Origin: Gp6-AA40 sp036407095
GTDB taxonomy: Bacteria > Acidobacteriota > Vicinamibacteria > Vicinamibacterales > UBA2999
NCBI GenBank assembly: GCA_036407095.1
Contig: DASWZV010000090.1
Span: 190,620-254,619 of the forward strand
Length of the DNA: 64,000 bases
Reading direction: 5' to 3'
Shown here: positions 7,624 through 16,689 of the stretch, in pieces
How the letters are laid out: every line of letters begins with the position of its first letter
Position numbering within the stretch: the stretch's first letter is position 1
The notes under the pieces: model-generated
Database searches by the model: none
What the model was told of the DNA's origin: nothing
The model's input: the letters and a program-made list of their open reading frames with translations, nothing else
Translations under genes and position numbers: made by a program

Positions 7624-8179
7624 TTGCGCGCACGAGATCCTGAAGCGTCGTTGGCTCCGAGCGCTCGGAAGTTGAGCGCAGCAATTGCGGGGCCGCTTTC
7701 ACGACGCTGGTGATCTGTCCTTGCAGGGTGCCGTCGCCACTCTGCCCGGTGGCCTTCCAGACTTGACGCGTCTGGCCTGTCAGCGCCGAGGGGCTCGCTT
7801 GTTGGAGCATCCATGTGGCGTCGATCGTGAAAGCGCCATCCTGTACTGAACTCGCGAGAGGCAACGTTCCATCTGCATTGATGTTGGAAGTGAGGCTGGG
7901 AAAGTCGACCGATCCCAGATGAAAGTTTCCAGACACGGTGCGATCGGTCTGCGCCAGCGTAAACGTCACCCCCGCCGTTGTATTCAGCACAGAACTGCAG
8001 AAGCCGGAGTCGGCGAAGAAGCCACTGTTCGTACAACTGGAAACGGTATACGTCCCGCTCCACGTGCCGGCATAGTTTTGTGACACGCTGGGGACCGTGG
8101 TCGGAGCCGTGGGCTTCGACCCTCCTCCACACCCAGCGAGCGTGAGCGCGCAACTCAGCGCGATCGATTCCCGAGTCAC
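7553..8179 (-). CDS. Putative lipoprotein
   Basis: About 208 residues from a GTG start at 8179, giving VTRESIALSCALTLAGCGGG with lipobox LAGC; the in-frame upstream sequence is basic and unlikely to be translated. The mature part has a Pro/Thr-rich linker (SKPTAPTTVPSVS) followed by YAGTWSGTYTVSSC and a beta-rich body, a pattern seen in small uncharacterised Acidobacteriota lipoproteins (G-T-W-S-G-x-Y). The last ~23 codons overlap the M64 gene 3' end, so the true C-terminus could differ if a frameshift exists. Function unknown. Confidence 0.6.
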   Translation of the reverse strand: MTRESIALSCALTLAGCGGGSKPTAPTTVPSVSQNYAGTWSGTYTVSSCTNSGFFADSGFCSSVLNTTAGVTFTLAQTDRTVSGNFHLGSVDFPSLTSNINADGTLPLASSVQDGAFTIDATWMLQQASPSALTGQTRQVWKATGQSGDGTLQGQITSVVKAAPQLLRSTSERSEPTTLQDLVRATIDCATSSADPRGLAGCRPNPAR

Positions 8180-8568
8180 GAGGACGGCAGTATATGTCAG
8201 CCGCTTCAGCGAACGCAGATCGCCAGTCGTGAAAATGTGAACGTTCCGGCGACGTCGTCGACGATGTTCACCTGGCAGGTGTAGAGGCCGGCGATCACGA
8301 AGGTGGTTCCGGTGTTGCCCTCCGACCTTGACATCAAACAGCGATGGGCGGCGCGGATACGCGGGCGTCGCTGCGGGGGAGCTGCTCGCTCCTCGCATCC
8401 GCGGTTGCAGATGCTGCGATGTCAGCGCCGAACGAGATACGCAGAGTCCGCAAACGACGACCCCTGGAACGAAAAGAGGATCGTCACATTCGCGGCGAGA
8501 TCTCCTACGTGTCGCAACGGCGCGAGCGCATCCGTGAGAAGTAGTTGCGTGCCGAGGGGATAGAGGAC
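8180..8568. other. Intergenic region with a possible coding remnant
   Basis: About 390 nt without a supported gene. On the minus strand, near 8223-8330, one frame reads GNTGTTFVIAGLYTCQVNIV followed by DDVAGTFTFSRLAI. It resembles a strand-rich exported domain but has no start and is cut off, so it may be a decayed gene fragment. Nothing else was recognised. Confidence 0.3.
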
Positions 8569-8596
8569 AGGGGGCAAGGGCTGCCCCCTGCCCCCT
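8569..8596 (-). terminator. Putative terminator hairpin after TonB receptor 1
   Basis: AGGGGGCA (8569-8576) can pair with either of two overlapping TGCCCCCT copies (8582-8589 or 8589-8596). It lies just past the stop of the minus-strand receptor gene at 8602. No strong U-run follows, so intrinsic termination is uncertain. Confidence 0.45.
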
Positions 8597-8601
8597 TCAG
8601 T

Positions 8602-11600
8602 CTAGAAGTCGACCTGCACGGCGAATCGCGCGTACCGCGCCGGGATAATCGCCGTCGGCGTCAGCCACGCGCCGGTTGGATTGGCCGGCGTCTGCGGCAC
8701 GAACCCGAAGTTGTAGTTCGTGACCGTGTCGGCATTCAGCAGGTTGAAGATATCAACGCCGACCTGCGTTCGCATCGTCCCATACCGCAGGATCTTCGCG
8801 ATGCGCATGTCGATGTTGTTCGTGCGTGCACCCCACATCGTCGCCGGCGCGATCAGGTTCACCTGGTTGAAGGCACCAGTAAGGGGCCGACCGATCTGCG
8901 CCGCGATAGCTGCCTGATCGGCCGCAGTCAACGTGTAGTCGGCCCGCAACGAATCTCCAGGGATACTGGCCCACGTCGCGGACAACTGAACGTCCGCCTT
9001 CGGGACAATGTACGTCGCGAGTCCCCGGAAGTCCGTTCGATATGGCTCGGCGATGCGGCAGTACGGGTTGTTGACCGACAGCGCGAAGGCACCGCCACCG
9101 AGGGCGGTGACGTTCGCGGTCACCGAACTGTTCGTCAAACCAGTCGGACCGGAACCCAGCTCCGGCAGCGTTGCGCGCACGGCGCAACCGTCGGCGAACC
9201 GGCGCCCGGTGCTCGTGCCCCCCTGCACCGTGAGCCCGTTGCGCATCCGCGCGACAACAGAGACATCGATGCCCTGCCAGTTCTCTTTCTGGTCACCGAA
9301 GTTCTTGTACGACTGTGCGAGCTCGTCAACCTGTCCGAGCTTTTCCGGCACGAGGTTGTACAGGCCGCTCACCGTATAGCCGCCGCCGTTTGGGAGCCGC
9401 GGATCACGCGGCACCTGGACGGTGAAGGGCGTGTAGTCCGCGAGCGCGGTTGAGCGGTTGTCGACGACGTACCAGTTGCCCCACCAGTTGCGGTTGTAGG
9501 TGACGGTCGCCGAGACGCGCGGCACTATTTCGTGCTGGACGCCAACGCCCATCGACCAGTTGTAGGGCCTGTTGCCCCACCCACCGACGTAGTTGGGATC
9601 GAAGTTCCGGGTGAATACAGGCTTGCCAAGGTTCTGGTTGTCCAACCTCGCGCATTCGCCGTTGGCTGCCGCACTCATCAGATCGCAATCGGGCTTGAAG
9701 TTCCCGCTTCGCGGGTCACCAGGGCCATAGAAGAAGTCGTCGTACCCGCGCGTCGAGGTCGTGGCGATCCTGATGATGGGGTTCATGTCCAGATCGTTGT
9801 TGCTGGCGGTGATGGCCTCCAGATACTTGCCGATGTTGAACTTGACCGCCGTCTTTCCGGTCCCGAACAGGTCATAGGCCACACCCACCCGTGGCGTGAT
9901 GTCCTTCCATGAGTAACCGGGCGTGGAGCGACTCGGAAAGAAGATCTCTTCGGGAGCGTACGGCCAGCCAGGACCGCCGATCCGCTGATCGGGATAGTTG
10001 GAAATCAGCGAGTCATATCGCACGCCGCCTTGCAGAGTGAAGCGAGCATGCGTCCACTGATCCTGAGCGTAGAAATTCGTCGGGATCAGATTGCGAATGT
10101 ACTTGGTGTCGGGTCCGACCGAGAGCGTCTGCGTCAACTGGTTTGGTATGCCGCGCGCTGTTCGGATCTGAACGACCTGGGTGTAGTTCTGATAGGTCTG
10201 CGACGGGTTGCCGAATCCGCCCTGGTAGCCGAACTTCATGTTGTTCGCCCCGGTCGCGTATGTCAGAGAGGCTCGCAGACTCGCCAGGTTCCCGATCAGC
10301 GAATGCGTGAATCCGCCCTGTCCCGGTGCTCGCGGTAGCCGGGACAGCAATCCGGCGACGCAATCTGCCCCGACGCACCCTGGCTCGCCGATTTGCTCCA
10401 AACGCTGGATCATGGATTTGCTGTCAGTTCCGTCGTTGCGATGCCCGAAGCGATACCGCGCCTGATACAGGCCCCATCCAGCCTCGGCGAGCAGCTTGCC
10501 CGAGATCGGCGACTGCCAGGTGGCACGGGGCTGACGCGACGGAATGTAGAGGACCCGGCTCGACGCCTCCGGTGTCGTCGGTGGCACGGAAGCGCCGCCG
10601 CCGTCACCGTAGTTCGCGTCGTTGTATTGCTCGGACCAGTGGAAATTGAACTTGTTCCGCGGCGTCGCCTGCCACGTCAACGTGATGGTCCCCTGGCGTT
10701 CCAGACTGTTGTTGAACGCCTGCTTGCTCTTATCGAAGTCCACTACCCACGAGTCGGGGTTTCCCGCGTTCTTGTTGTAGAACATGCCGGGAACCGTACG
10801 CTCGCCTCCGAGCTGGCGGTACACTCCATAGAACCACAGCTTGTCCCGTACGATCCGGCCGCCGTACATGCCACTCACGTCGTAGACCTTGATCAGCTCG
10901 AACGGGGCGCGCAGACCCGCGTCCTTGAGCGCCTGTGTGTAATTGCTGCTTTGCAGGTCGCCGTTCGACCCGCTGTAGTTGAACTGGCCGGTGAAGCGGT
11001 TCGACCCTTCACGTGGGACCGCGTTGAAGACAACGCCGCTCGTTTCGGCTTCGCCGAGCCCGCCGGAAATGGTCATGACCACTTCCTGCGCCGCAGCGAC
11101 TTGTGGCATCTGTCCGCCACCGCCGTTGCTGCCGGCCCATCCCATGTTGATGCCATCGGCGTAGATCCGCGAATCCATGACGCGCCCGCCGTGGATGGCG
11201 GCGGCGCCCCCTTGCATCGTGCCGTTGATGCCGCCGGAATCCATGTTGGTCCCGCCCTGTTGCATGCCGGGAATGATCGCCTGGATGCCGACGACGTTTC
11301 GTGAGGATGGAATCGCGGCGAGAATGTCCTTGTCGATGATCGACTGCGCGCGCGTGCTCTGCACATCGACGGTTGGCGACTCGCCGGTCACTGTGACCGT
11401 TTCCTCGAGAGAGCCGACCTTCATGTCACCGTTCACCGTTGCCACGAAGTTACCCGAGAGCTCGATCCCTTCGCGTTTGACCGTGGTAAAGCCCTGCACC
11501 GAGAACGTCACCGAGTACGTGCCGGGCCTGAGGTCGACGATCCGATACTGGCCGCTGGCATCGCTGATGACCGTGCGGACCTTTTCAATCAGTACGGGAC

Positions 11601-11754
11601 TGGCAGCTTCTACGGTGGCGCCGGGCAGCACGCCTCCGGAGGCATCTTTGACGACGCCGGTGATGGCGGCCTGCGCGTAGGCAGCCGCGGGTAAGAGTAA
11701 CGAGATCAACGCGACCAGCAACGGTCGCGAGGATCGCCGTATCAGGTCCTGCAT
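8602..11754 (-). CDS. TonB-dependent receptor with N-terminal carboxypeptidase-regulatory-like domain (1)
   Basis: 1050-residue outer-membrane receptor of the Oar-like class. Signal peptide ends near AAAYAQA. Residues ~30-110 form the carboxypeptidase-regulatory-like fold (ITGVVKDASGGVLPGATVEA, RIVDLRPGTYSVTFSVQGF). A TonB-plug-like region follows (VTVTGESPTVDV, EDILAAIPSS-type segment) and then a long beta-barrel ending in aromatic ARFAVQVDF, the usual BAM signal. A good Shine-Dalgarno (GAGGAGGAACAG) precedes ATG 11754. It is paralogous to the receptor at 43807-46914 (shared RPGTYSVTF, GMFYNKN, GTGKTA, VTVTGES segments). The ligand is unknown; polymer or protein binding is typical for the class. 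Confidence 0.92.
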   Translation of the reverse strand: MQDLIRRSSRPLLVALISLLLPAAAYAQAAITGVVKDASGGVLPGATVEAASPVLIEKVRTVISDASGQYRIVDLRPGTYSVTFSVQGFTTVKREGIELSGNFVATVNGDMKVGSLEETVTVTGESPTVDVQSTRAQSIIDKDILAAIPSSRNVVGIQAIIPGMQQGGTNMDSGGINGTMQGGAAAIHGGRVMDSRIYADGINMGWAGSNGGGGQMPQVAAAQEVVMTISGGLGEAETSGVVFNAVPREGSNRFTGQFNYSGSNGDLQSSNYTQALKDAGLRAPFELIKVYDVSGMYGGRIVRDKLWFYGVYRQLGGERTVPGMFYNKNAGNPDSWVVDFDKSKQAFNNSLERQGTITLTWQATPRNKFNFHWSEQYNDANYGDGGGASVPPTTPEASSRVLYIPSRQPRATWQSPISGKLLAEAGWGLYQARYRFGHRNDGTDSKSMIQRLEQIGEPGCVGADCVAGLLSRLPRAPGQGGFTHSLIGNLASLRASLTYATGANNMKFGYQGGFGNPSQTYQNYTQVVQIRTARGIPNQLTQTLSVGPDTKYIRNLIPTNFYAQDQWTHARFTLQGGVRYDSLISNYPDQRIGGPGWPYAPEEIFFPSRSTPGYSWKDITPRVGVAYDLFGTGKTAVKFNIGKYLEAITASNNDLDMNPIIRIATTSTRGYDDFFYGPGDPRSGNFKPDCDLMSAAANGECARLDNQNLGKPVFTRNFDPNYVGGWGNRPYNWSMGVGVQHEIVPRVSATVTYNRNWWGNWYVVDNRSTALADYTPFTVQVPRDPRLPNGGGYTVSGLYNLVPEKLGQVDELAQSYKNFGDQKENWQGIDVSVVARMRNGLTVQGGTSTGRRFADGCAVRATLPELGSGPTGLTNSSVTANVTALGGGAFALSVNNPYCRIAEPYRTDFRGLATYIVPKADVQLSATWASIPGDSLRADYTLTAADQAAIAAQIGRPLTGAFNQVNLIAPATMWGARTNNIDMRIAKILRYGTMRTQVGVDIFNLLNADTVTNYNFGFVPQTPANPTGAWLTPTAIIPARYARFAVQVDF

Positions 11755-11901
11755 CGCTGTTCCTCCTCACCTGTTTGTGCGCCCGAGGTCGCCTAGTCCC
11801 CGCGTCGAGAGCTCGCCCGAGGTGCGCTTCCTGTCTGAGGGTCGCCGAGAGAAGTGCAGCCGGTTGTGATGAAGGAACGGATATACGGATATAACGAGAG
11901 C

Positions 11902-11930
11902 ACGCTAGTCTCGTGACTGAGTCGTGTCAA
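11902..11930 (-). promoter_or_regulatory. Candidate sigma70-type promoter for TonB receptor 1
   Basis: On the minus strand TTGACA (11930-11925) is a consensus -35, followed by a 17-nt spacer and TAGCGT (11907-11902), a weak -10. Predicted transcription starts about 140 nt upstream of the receptor ATG at 11754. A direct repeat, GGATATACGGATATA on the plus strand, lies in the leader at 11879-11893. Confidence 0.4.
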
Positions 11931-11957
11931 GCCGAATCTGTGGAATTAGACGGGTTG

Positions 11958-12839
11958 CTACCGTCGCCGAGTTGTCGGGTTCAGCACTGCTTGCGTCAGA
12001 TCGCCGAGCTGGTCTGCGGTGAATTGGTTGCCCTCGATGTTGGCGACCAATCTGCCTTGCCGATCAATGAGGGCGGTGTGGAGCGAGTGGTTCATCACAC
12101 CCTCATCCGCAAACGCATCTACTCCGAACCGCTGACAGACGTGCTGTATGTCAGCGACCGGTCCGGTGAGGAAGTGCCAGGTCGCCGAATCGGCGTTCCA
12201 ATGCCGGCCGTACTCGGCCAGCACCTCGGGCGTGTCGTGGATGGGGTCGAATGTGACCGTCAACAGGACGAGATCGCGGCCGAGTTGCGCCTTGAAACGC
12301 CTTTGGAGGACGCTGAAGTTGTTGGCGATGCGAAGGCAGAAATTCGGCAGCGGGCAGCTCGTGTACACGAAATTCAAAGCCACGACCTTCCCGCGAAGGT
12401 CTGACAGCGCGATCGCCTGACGCTTCTGATCGATCAATCTGAAATCAGCCACCGTCTCTCCGATCGCCAGCGCCTGTCGCGGTGGCGCTCCAGCGATTCG
12501 CGTGAGCAGCTTCAGCCGGCTGGCGGCCAATGGATCTTGTTCGACGCTTTGGTACCTCACGATCCGAATCTGCTCGGCGTGTGACGAGTTCCGCTCGACC
12601 ACGAGCTTGAATGTCACATCGGTGCCTGGTACCACGCCATCCAATTCCTTTCTCTGACGAACCTCGAATGGCATCGCCATGGCTGGCATGAAGCCGGGGA
12701 TCGCCTGAATCGACGCGGCGAACGTGTTGCGTACGCGATCGACGCTCAACACCATGCCGTGCACGGCGTATTCCTGCGCCGCGACGGAGGCTTGGACAGC
12801 GAGCAACACCAGCGCGGTGAGTTCGGCGATGTGCCTCAT
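11958..12839 (-). CDS. CusF-like / SCO1-SenC fusion protein
   Basis: 293-residue exported copper-handling protein. Signal peptide MRHIAELTALVLLAVQASVAAQ. Residues ~24-95 resemble the CusF-type copper-binding domain (GMVLSVDRVRNTF, MPAMAMPFEVRQRKELDGVVPG). Residues ~125-290 are a thioredoxin-fold Sco domain: VADFRLIDQ, KVVALNFVYTSCPLPNFC (Cys162, Cys168), TFDPIHDTPEVLAEY, and His251 in NHSLHTALID. The Cys pair is spaced CX5C instead of the CX3C of classical Sco, a variant common in this phylum. Last gene of a five-gene minus-strand operon; its ATG overlaps the upstream stop (ATGA). Likely role: copper delivery to a periplasmic or respiratory enzyme, or thiol redox. Confidence 0.88.
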   Translation of the reverse strand: MRHIAELTALVLLAVQASVAAQEYAVHGMVLSVDRVRNTFAASIQAIPGFMPAMAMPFEVRQRKELDGVVPGTDVTFKLVVERNSSHAEQIRIVRYQSVEQDPLAASRLKLLTRIAGAPPRQALAIGETVADFRLIDQKRQAIALSDLRGKVVALNFVYTSCPLPNFCLRIANNFSVLQRRFKAQLGRDLVLLTVTFDPIHDTPEVLAEYGRHWNADSATWHFLTGPVADIQHVCQRFGVDAFADEGVMNHSLHTALIDRQGRLVANIEGNQFTADQLGDLTQAVLNPTTRRR

Positions 12840-15451
12840 GGCGTCTGCCTCGTTCTGCCCAACGTGACCGGATGCCTTTCGATGCTCGTGTAGCTTCGCA
12901 TCAGCTCGGTGATCTCCACCGATTGGTTCGTGCCCAGACCCGTAATGCGTTGGCGGGTGTTGCTTCCCGGCCACCAGATCTCGAGCGCAACGATCCGCGC
13001 CGACGGGCCGAGGCCGACATGCTGCTCGAGCGGCGATGCGCCGAACGAGCCGCCACTCCCGACGGTGCGATGGATCGATCGGCGGCCGCGCCCCTCGTTC
13101 TCGACGGTCACCGTGAGCCGAGCGCCGATCGCGGCACGGTTGGTCCTGACACCGACGAGCCTCAGATTGATCCAATCGTTTCCGTGCCCGGGGTTTTCGA
13201 ACAGTCGCAGCGGATGACTGTCGCCGGGTGTTGCGCCGCCGATTTCAGCCACGATGTCCTCGTCGCCGTCGCCGTCGAGATCCGCGAACGCGACACCGTG
13301 CCCCTTGTGGAGCTCGCCGGTTCCGGATGATGCCGTGATGTCGACGAATGTCGCCCCCTGCTGGTTGTGAAGAAGGACGTTGGGCAGCAATGAACCATAA
13401 GACGGGTTTCCTGTGCCGAGATAGATGTCGAGGAACCCGTCGTTATCGACGTCGCCGAAATTCGCGCCCATGGGCATGAACACTTTGTCGAGGCCGACGT
13501 CCCGCGTGACATCGCGGAAGGTCCCGTTTCCCAGGTTCTTGTACAGCTTCAGCGTTGCGGCGTTGTGGGCGAGCCCGAGATAGGTGCGCACCGATTCGTC
13601 CACGGAGGTGAAATAGCTCGTGGCAAAGAGATCCAGCCATCCGTCGTTGTCGTAATCGAAGAACCAGGTCGCGAAACCGTGGCCGGGTCCCGGCACTCCA
13701 GCCTCTCGCGCGCGCTCGGTGAACGTGTTGTCGTGATTGTTCCGATAGAGGAAGTTGGTCCCCTTGAAATTCGAGACGTAGAAGTCGACGAATCCGTCGT
13801 TGTCGTAATCCGCGGCGCTGACGCCCTTGCTGAACGCGACGCGATCGACTCCGGCGGCGTGAGAGATCTCTTCGAACGTGCTCCCGCCCTTGTTCAGAAA
13901 CAGCTGCGCCGCCCGATCTTCGTTGCCGACGAAGAGGTCCAGCCATCCGTCGTTGTTGACATCGGCCCACGCGGCAGTCTGCGTGGCGGTCGCCGGCTTC
14001 GCCAGTCCGCTCGCGGCGGTGACATCAGTGAACGTTCCGTCGCAGTTGTTGCGCAACAGCGAGTTGCGCTGCGGCACTTCCCATCCGCCGCGCAGCACCA
14101 GAATGTCCCTGCAGCCGTCGTTGTTGTAGTCGGTCTGCATCATGTTCAGCCCGCCCAGCTGACCGTCGAGTCCCGCCGCCGATGTCCGTTCGGTAAACGT
14201 GCCGTCGCCGTTGTTGCGGAAGTAATGCATGGGGCCGCAACTGTCGAAATTGGACGTGACGAGGTCGAACCGCCCGTTCCCGGTGAAATCGTCCACGATG
14301 ACACCTCCGGCGGTGGCAACGACATTCACGCCAGCCTGCGGCGCGACATCACGAAAACGACCGATGTCCTCCTTCGACGCGAAGGCTGACGGCGGAATCA
14401 GATGGGCGGCCGGAACCTTGTCGGGGTAGGCGCCGAGGCTCATGTACGCGAGGTTGAGCAGCCAGCGCACTTCGAGATCGTCGGGCTTCTGCTTCAGGAC
14501 ACTCAGGAAATGTGCGATCGCCTTCTCCGAGTCTCCCGTCTTGGCGAACGACTGGCGCGGCCGCCGTGACCGATCGTCGAACGACGTCCGAAACAGGAAC
14601 AGATCACCGGGCGCGCGATCGACGCCGTTCTCCATCCCGGACTTGTGCAGATACGCGACGCCGAGCGCCTCCTCCATTCGCAATGTGGCTGCAGGGACGC
14701 CAGCGCGGGCGGTCTCGTATGCCTGTCGATAGTGCTCGAGCGCGCGATCCATTCGGCCGTCATACGCCTGAAGCTGCGCCAGCGCGAACTGGGCTTGCAT
14801 CACATCAAACGGCGATCGCGATGCGCGGATGTTCTGCTGATCGGGCGAGAGGAACGCCTCGAGCGATCGCCGCGACGCGTCGAGGGATTGCCGTCGCACC
14901 TGGCAGATGCCGCGCAAGTCCTGGTTCCAGTCGGCAGCTTTCGGAGCGGCCTGCAGGAGCGCCTCCGCTTCGACCAGCCCGCTCACATCGATGACGTAGC
15001 GCACGGCCGCCTCGGTTGCCAGCGTGGACGTGTCTGCGTTCATGTTGATGTTCGAGGGATCGCTCGCGTCGACGACTTTCAAGATGGCGAATCCGGTGGG
15101 GATCTGCACCACCGCGCTCAGTTGTCCGGGACCAAGCGCGACGAGCGCATCTTTCAACACGGCCGGCAGCGTCGAACGCGTCACCTTACCGAGCAGGCCG
15201 CCTGCATCCGCGGTCGGATCGATCGATTCAGCGCGTGCGAGAGCGACGAAATCTTCGCCGGCGTTCAGCCGAGCGACGATGCGCTGCGCCTTTTCGGCCG
15301 AGTCGACGACGATCACTCGCAGCCTCACCTCGTCGGAAGAAGCGGTGGCTTGAGCGGGTGCAGCAAGCGGCGGTGTCGGCGGTCCAATCGCGGACACCAC
15401 AAGCGTCCCGAGGGCCACGAGCACGATTGCGGTGGTCGTTCTCACGTTCAT
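12836..15451 (-). CDS. Parvulin-like domain fused to FG-GAP/VCBS and ASPIC/UnbV
   Basis: 871-residue secreted protein. Signal anchor or peptide at residues ~7-30. Residues ~42-130 look like a PpiC/parvulin rotamase domain (EKAQRIVARLNAGEDFVALA, GGLLGKVTRSTLPAVLKDAL, GFAILKVV). A TPR-like helical region (~170-340) follows. Then come FG-GAP/VCBS blades with calcium-binding-type loops (DYNNDGCRDILV, DVNNDGWLDLFV, DYDNDGFVDFYV, DYDNDGWLDLFA, DVDNDGFLDIYL, DLDGDGDEDIVA). A C-terminal ASPIC/UnbV domain ends it (HVGLGPSARIVALEIWWPG). ATGA overlaps couple it to genes on both sides. The order parvulin-TPR-propeller is unusual. Function unknown; probably periplasmic or surface. Confidence 0.88.
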   Translation of the reverse strand: MNVRTTTAIVLVALGTLVVSAIGPPTPPLAAPAQATASSDEVRLRVIVVDSAEKAQRIVARLNAGEDFVALARAESIDPTADAGGLLGKVTRSTLPAVLKDALVALGPGQLSAVVQIPTGFAILKVVDASDPSNINMNADTSTLATEAAVRYVIDVSGLVEAEALLQAAPKAADWNQDLRGICQVRRQSLDASRRSLEAFLSPDQQNIRASRSPFDVMQAQFALAQLQAYDGRMDRALEHYRQAYETARAGVPAATLRMEEALGVAYLHKSGMENGVDRAPGDLFLFRTSFDDRSRRPRQSFAKTGDSEKAIAHFLSVLKQKPDDLEVRWLLNLAYMSLGAYPDKVPAAHLIPPSAFASKEDIGRFRDVAPQAGVNVVATAGGVIVDDFTGNGRFDLVTSNFDSCGPMHYFRNNGDGTFTERTSAAGLDGQLGGLNMMQTDYNNDGCRDILVLRGGWEVPQRNSLLRNNCDGTFTDVTAASGLAKPATATQTAAWADVNNDGWLDLFVGNEDRAAQLFLNKGGSTFEEISHAAGVDRVAFSKGVSAADYDNDGFVDFYVSNFKGTNFLYRNNHDNTFTERAREAGVPGPGHGFATWFFDYDNDGWLDLFATSYFTSVDESVRTYLGLAHNAATLKLYKNLGNGTFRDVTRDVGLDKVFMPMGANFGDVDNDGFLDIYLGTGNPSYGSLLPNVLLHNQQGATFVDITASSGTGELHKGHGVAFADLDGDGDEDIVAEIGGATPGDSHPLRLFENPGHGNDWINLRLVGVRTNRAAIGARLTVTVENEGRGRRSIHRTVGSGGSFGASPLEQHVGLGPSARIVALEIWWPGSNTRQRITGLGTNQSVEITELMRSYTSIERHPVTLGRTRQTP

Positions 15452-16689
15452 CTCGGGGACTCGGTCCTGATTCTTTTCAGTTCCGACAGCGCCGCCTCGT
15501 ATCCCACACGCGCCCTGGATGAGCCGGGGTCGATCGTCAGGGTGCGTTCGTACTCCGACACCGAGGCTTTGAGTTGTCCACTTCGTCTCAACGCATCGGC
15601 CAATCCCAGGCGCGCGTCGACATAGACGGGCTCGGACCGGATTGCCGCAGAGAACGAGGCGATCGCCTGAGGATACTCCCTGGCGTCCAGGTGGATCACA
15701 CCGAGGGCGTAATGAGCGACCGCAAAGGACGGGGATAGACGCAACGCTTCGGTGAACTCGTCGACTGCGCCGCGGCGGTCACCCAGGTAGAACAACGCTG
15801 TTCCCAACTTGTGATGCGGCGACGCGCGTGTGGGAGCCAGGGTGACGGCCTTCTTGAGATATGCCACCGCGGCGGTCCACTCTCCTCTGCTGCCGGCCTC
15901 GTCGGCGTTCTTCTCATAGGTCAATGCGCTGTGAAGCAGATCGTCGAGCGCCTTCAGCAACGGATCTTTCCGAATCCGTTGATTGCCGCGTTGCTGCAGG
16001 TGCACCTCCGCGCTCCGGGCGTCGCCCAGGCCGCGATAGGCCATCGCGAGCGGGTAGTGGACGACCGACGCTTTGCCGTCGAGCGCGAGCGCCTCTTCGA
16101 GATGCTGCGCGGCCGACGCATAATTCCGGTTGGCCAGCTGCGCGCGTCCGAGCCCGTAATGAGCCGCGGCCGAGCGCGGCTCGATGGCCAGCGCTTTCGT
16201 GAAGAGCCCGTCGGCGATTTCCGTCCGTCCCCGATCGAGCGCGGCCTCTCCAAGCCAGGTCATCGTGGCCACGTCGTTCGGCGCCAGCGTCAGGGCACGA
16301 TCGAAGGCGGTCGCCGCGCCGGCGATGTCGCCTTTCGTTCTATACAAGTGTCCAAGGTAATACGGCCACCGCATCTGCCGTGGTGCGAGGGTCTGTGCGT
16401 TGAGGAGCGCGGCTTCCGCCGGCTCGAGGATCTCGGCCGCCAGAAAGAGCGTCCCTATCTCGCCGTAGCCCTCCGCGAGATCATCGTCGGACGTCCCTGG
16501 GTCGTTCTGTTTCATGATGAGCGCCGCGTAGCGCTCGCGCAACTGGACCTGCACCGATTCTTCGAGGCGAGCGAGATCGGGCAGCGCCACCGTGCGTGAC
16601 ACCTGCCGATCTCGTATCTTCGGCTCGTTCGCCCGAGTGCAACTGCCCATGACCAGCAGCGCAACGCCGATCACGACCGCCGCTCTCAC
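15448..16689 (-). CDS. TPR lipoprotein
   Basis: 413 residues from the GTG at 16689, chosen because it overlaps the upstream TGA as GTGA and opens directly onto a signal sequence (RAAVVIGVALLVMGSC, Cys17, lipobox MGSC slightly off consensus). The rest is tandem TPR repeats: GEIGTLFLAAEILEPAEAAL, YYLGHLYRTKGDIAGAATAF, HYGLGRAQLANRNYASAAQH, HHKLGTALFYLGDRRGAVDE, HYALGVIHLDAREYPQAIAS. It is a scaffold or partner-binding protein at a membrane. It lies between two ASPIC/UnbV genes with overlaps of 4 nt on both sides. Confidence 0.88.
   Translation of the reverse strand: MRAAVVIGVALLVMGSCTRANEPKIRDRQVSRTVALPDLARLEESVQVQLRERYAALIMKQNDPGTSDDDLAEGYGEIGTLFLAAEILEPAEAALLNAQTLAPRQMRWPYYLGHLYRTKGDIAGAATAFDRALTLAPNDVATMTWLGEAALDRGRTEIADGLFTKALAIEPRSAAAHYGLGRAQLANRNYASAAQHLEEALALDGKASVVHYPLAMAYRGLGDARSAEVHLQQRGNQRIRKDPLLKALDDLLHSALTYEKNADEAGSRGEWTAAVAYLKKAVTLAPTRASPHHKLGTALFYLGDRRGAVDEFTEALRLSPSFAVAHYALGVIHLDAREYPQAIASFSAAIRSEPVYVDARLGLADALRRSGQLKASVSEYERTLTIDPGSSRARVGYEAALSELKRIRTESPR

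Noticed and set aside
7553..8398. Long form of the lipoprotein ORF starting at 8398
   Set aside because: The N-terminal 73 residues are Arg/His-rich and in the wrong frame relative to the protein-like GNTGTTFVIAG segment; the lipobox fits a start at 8179.
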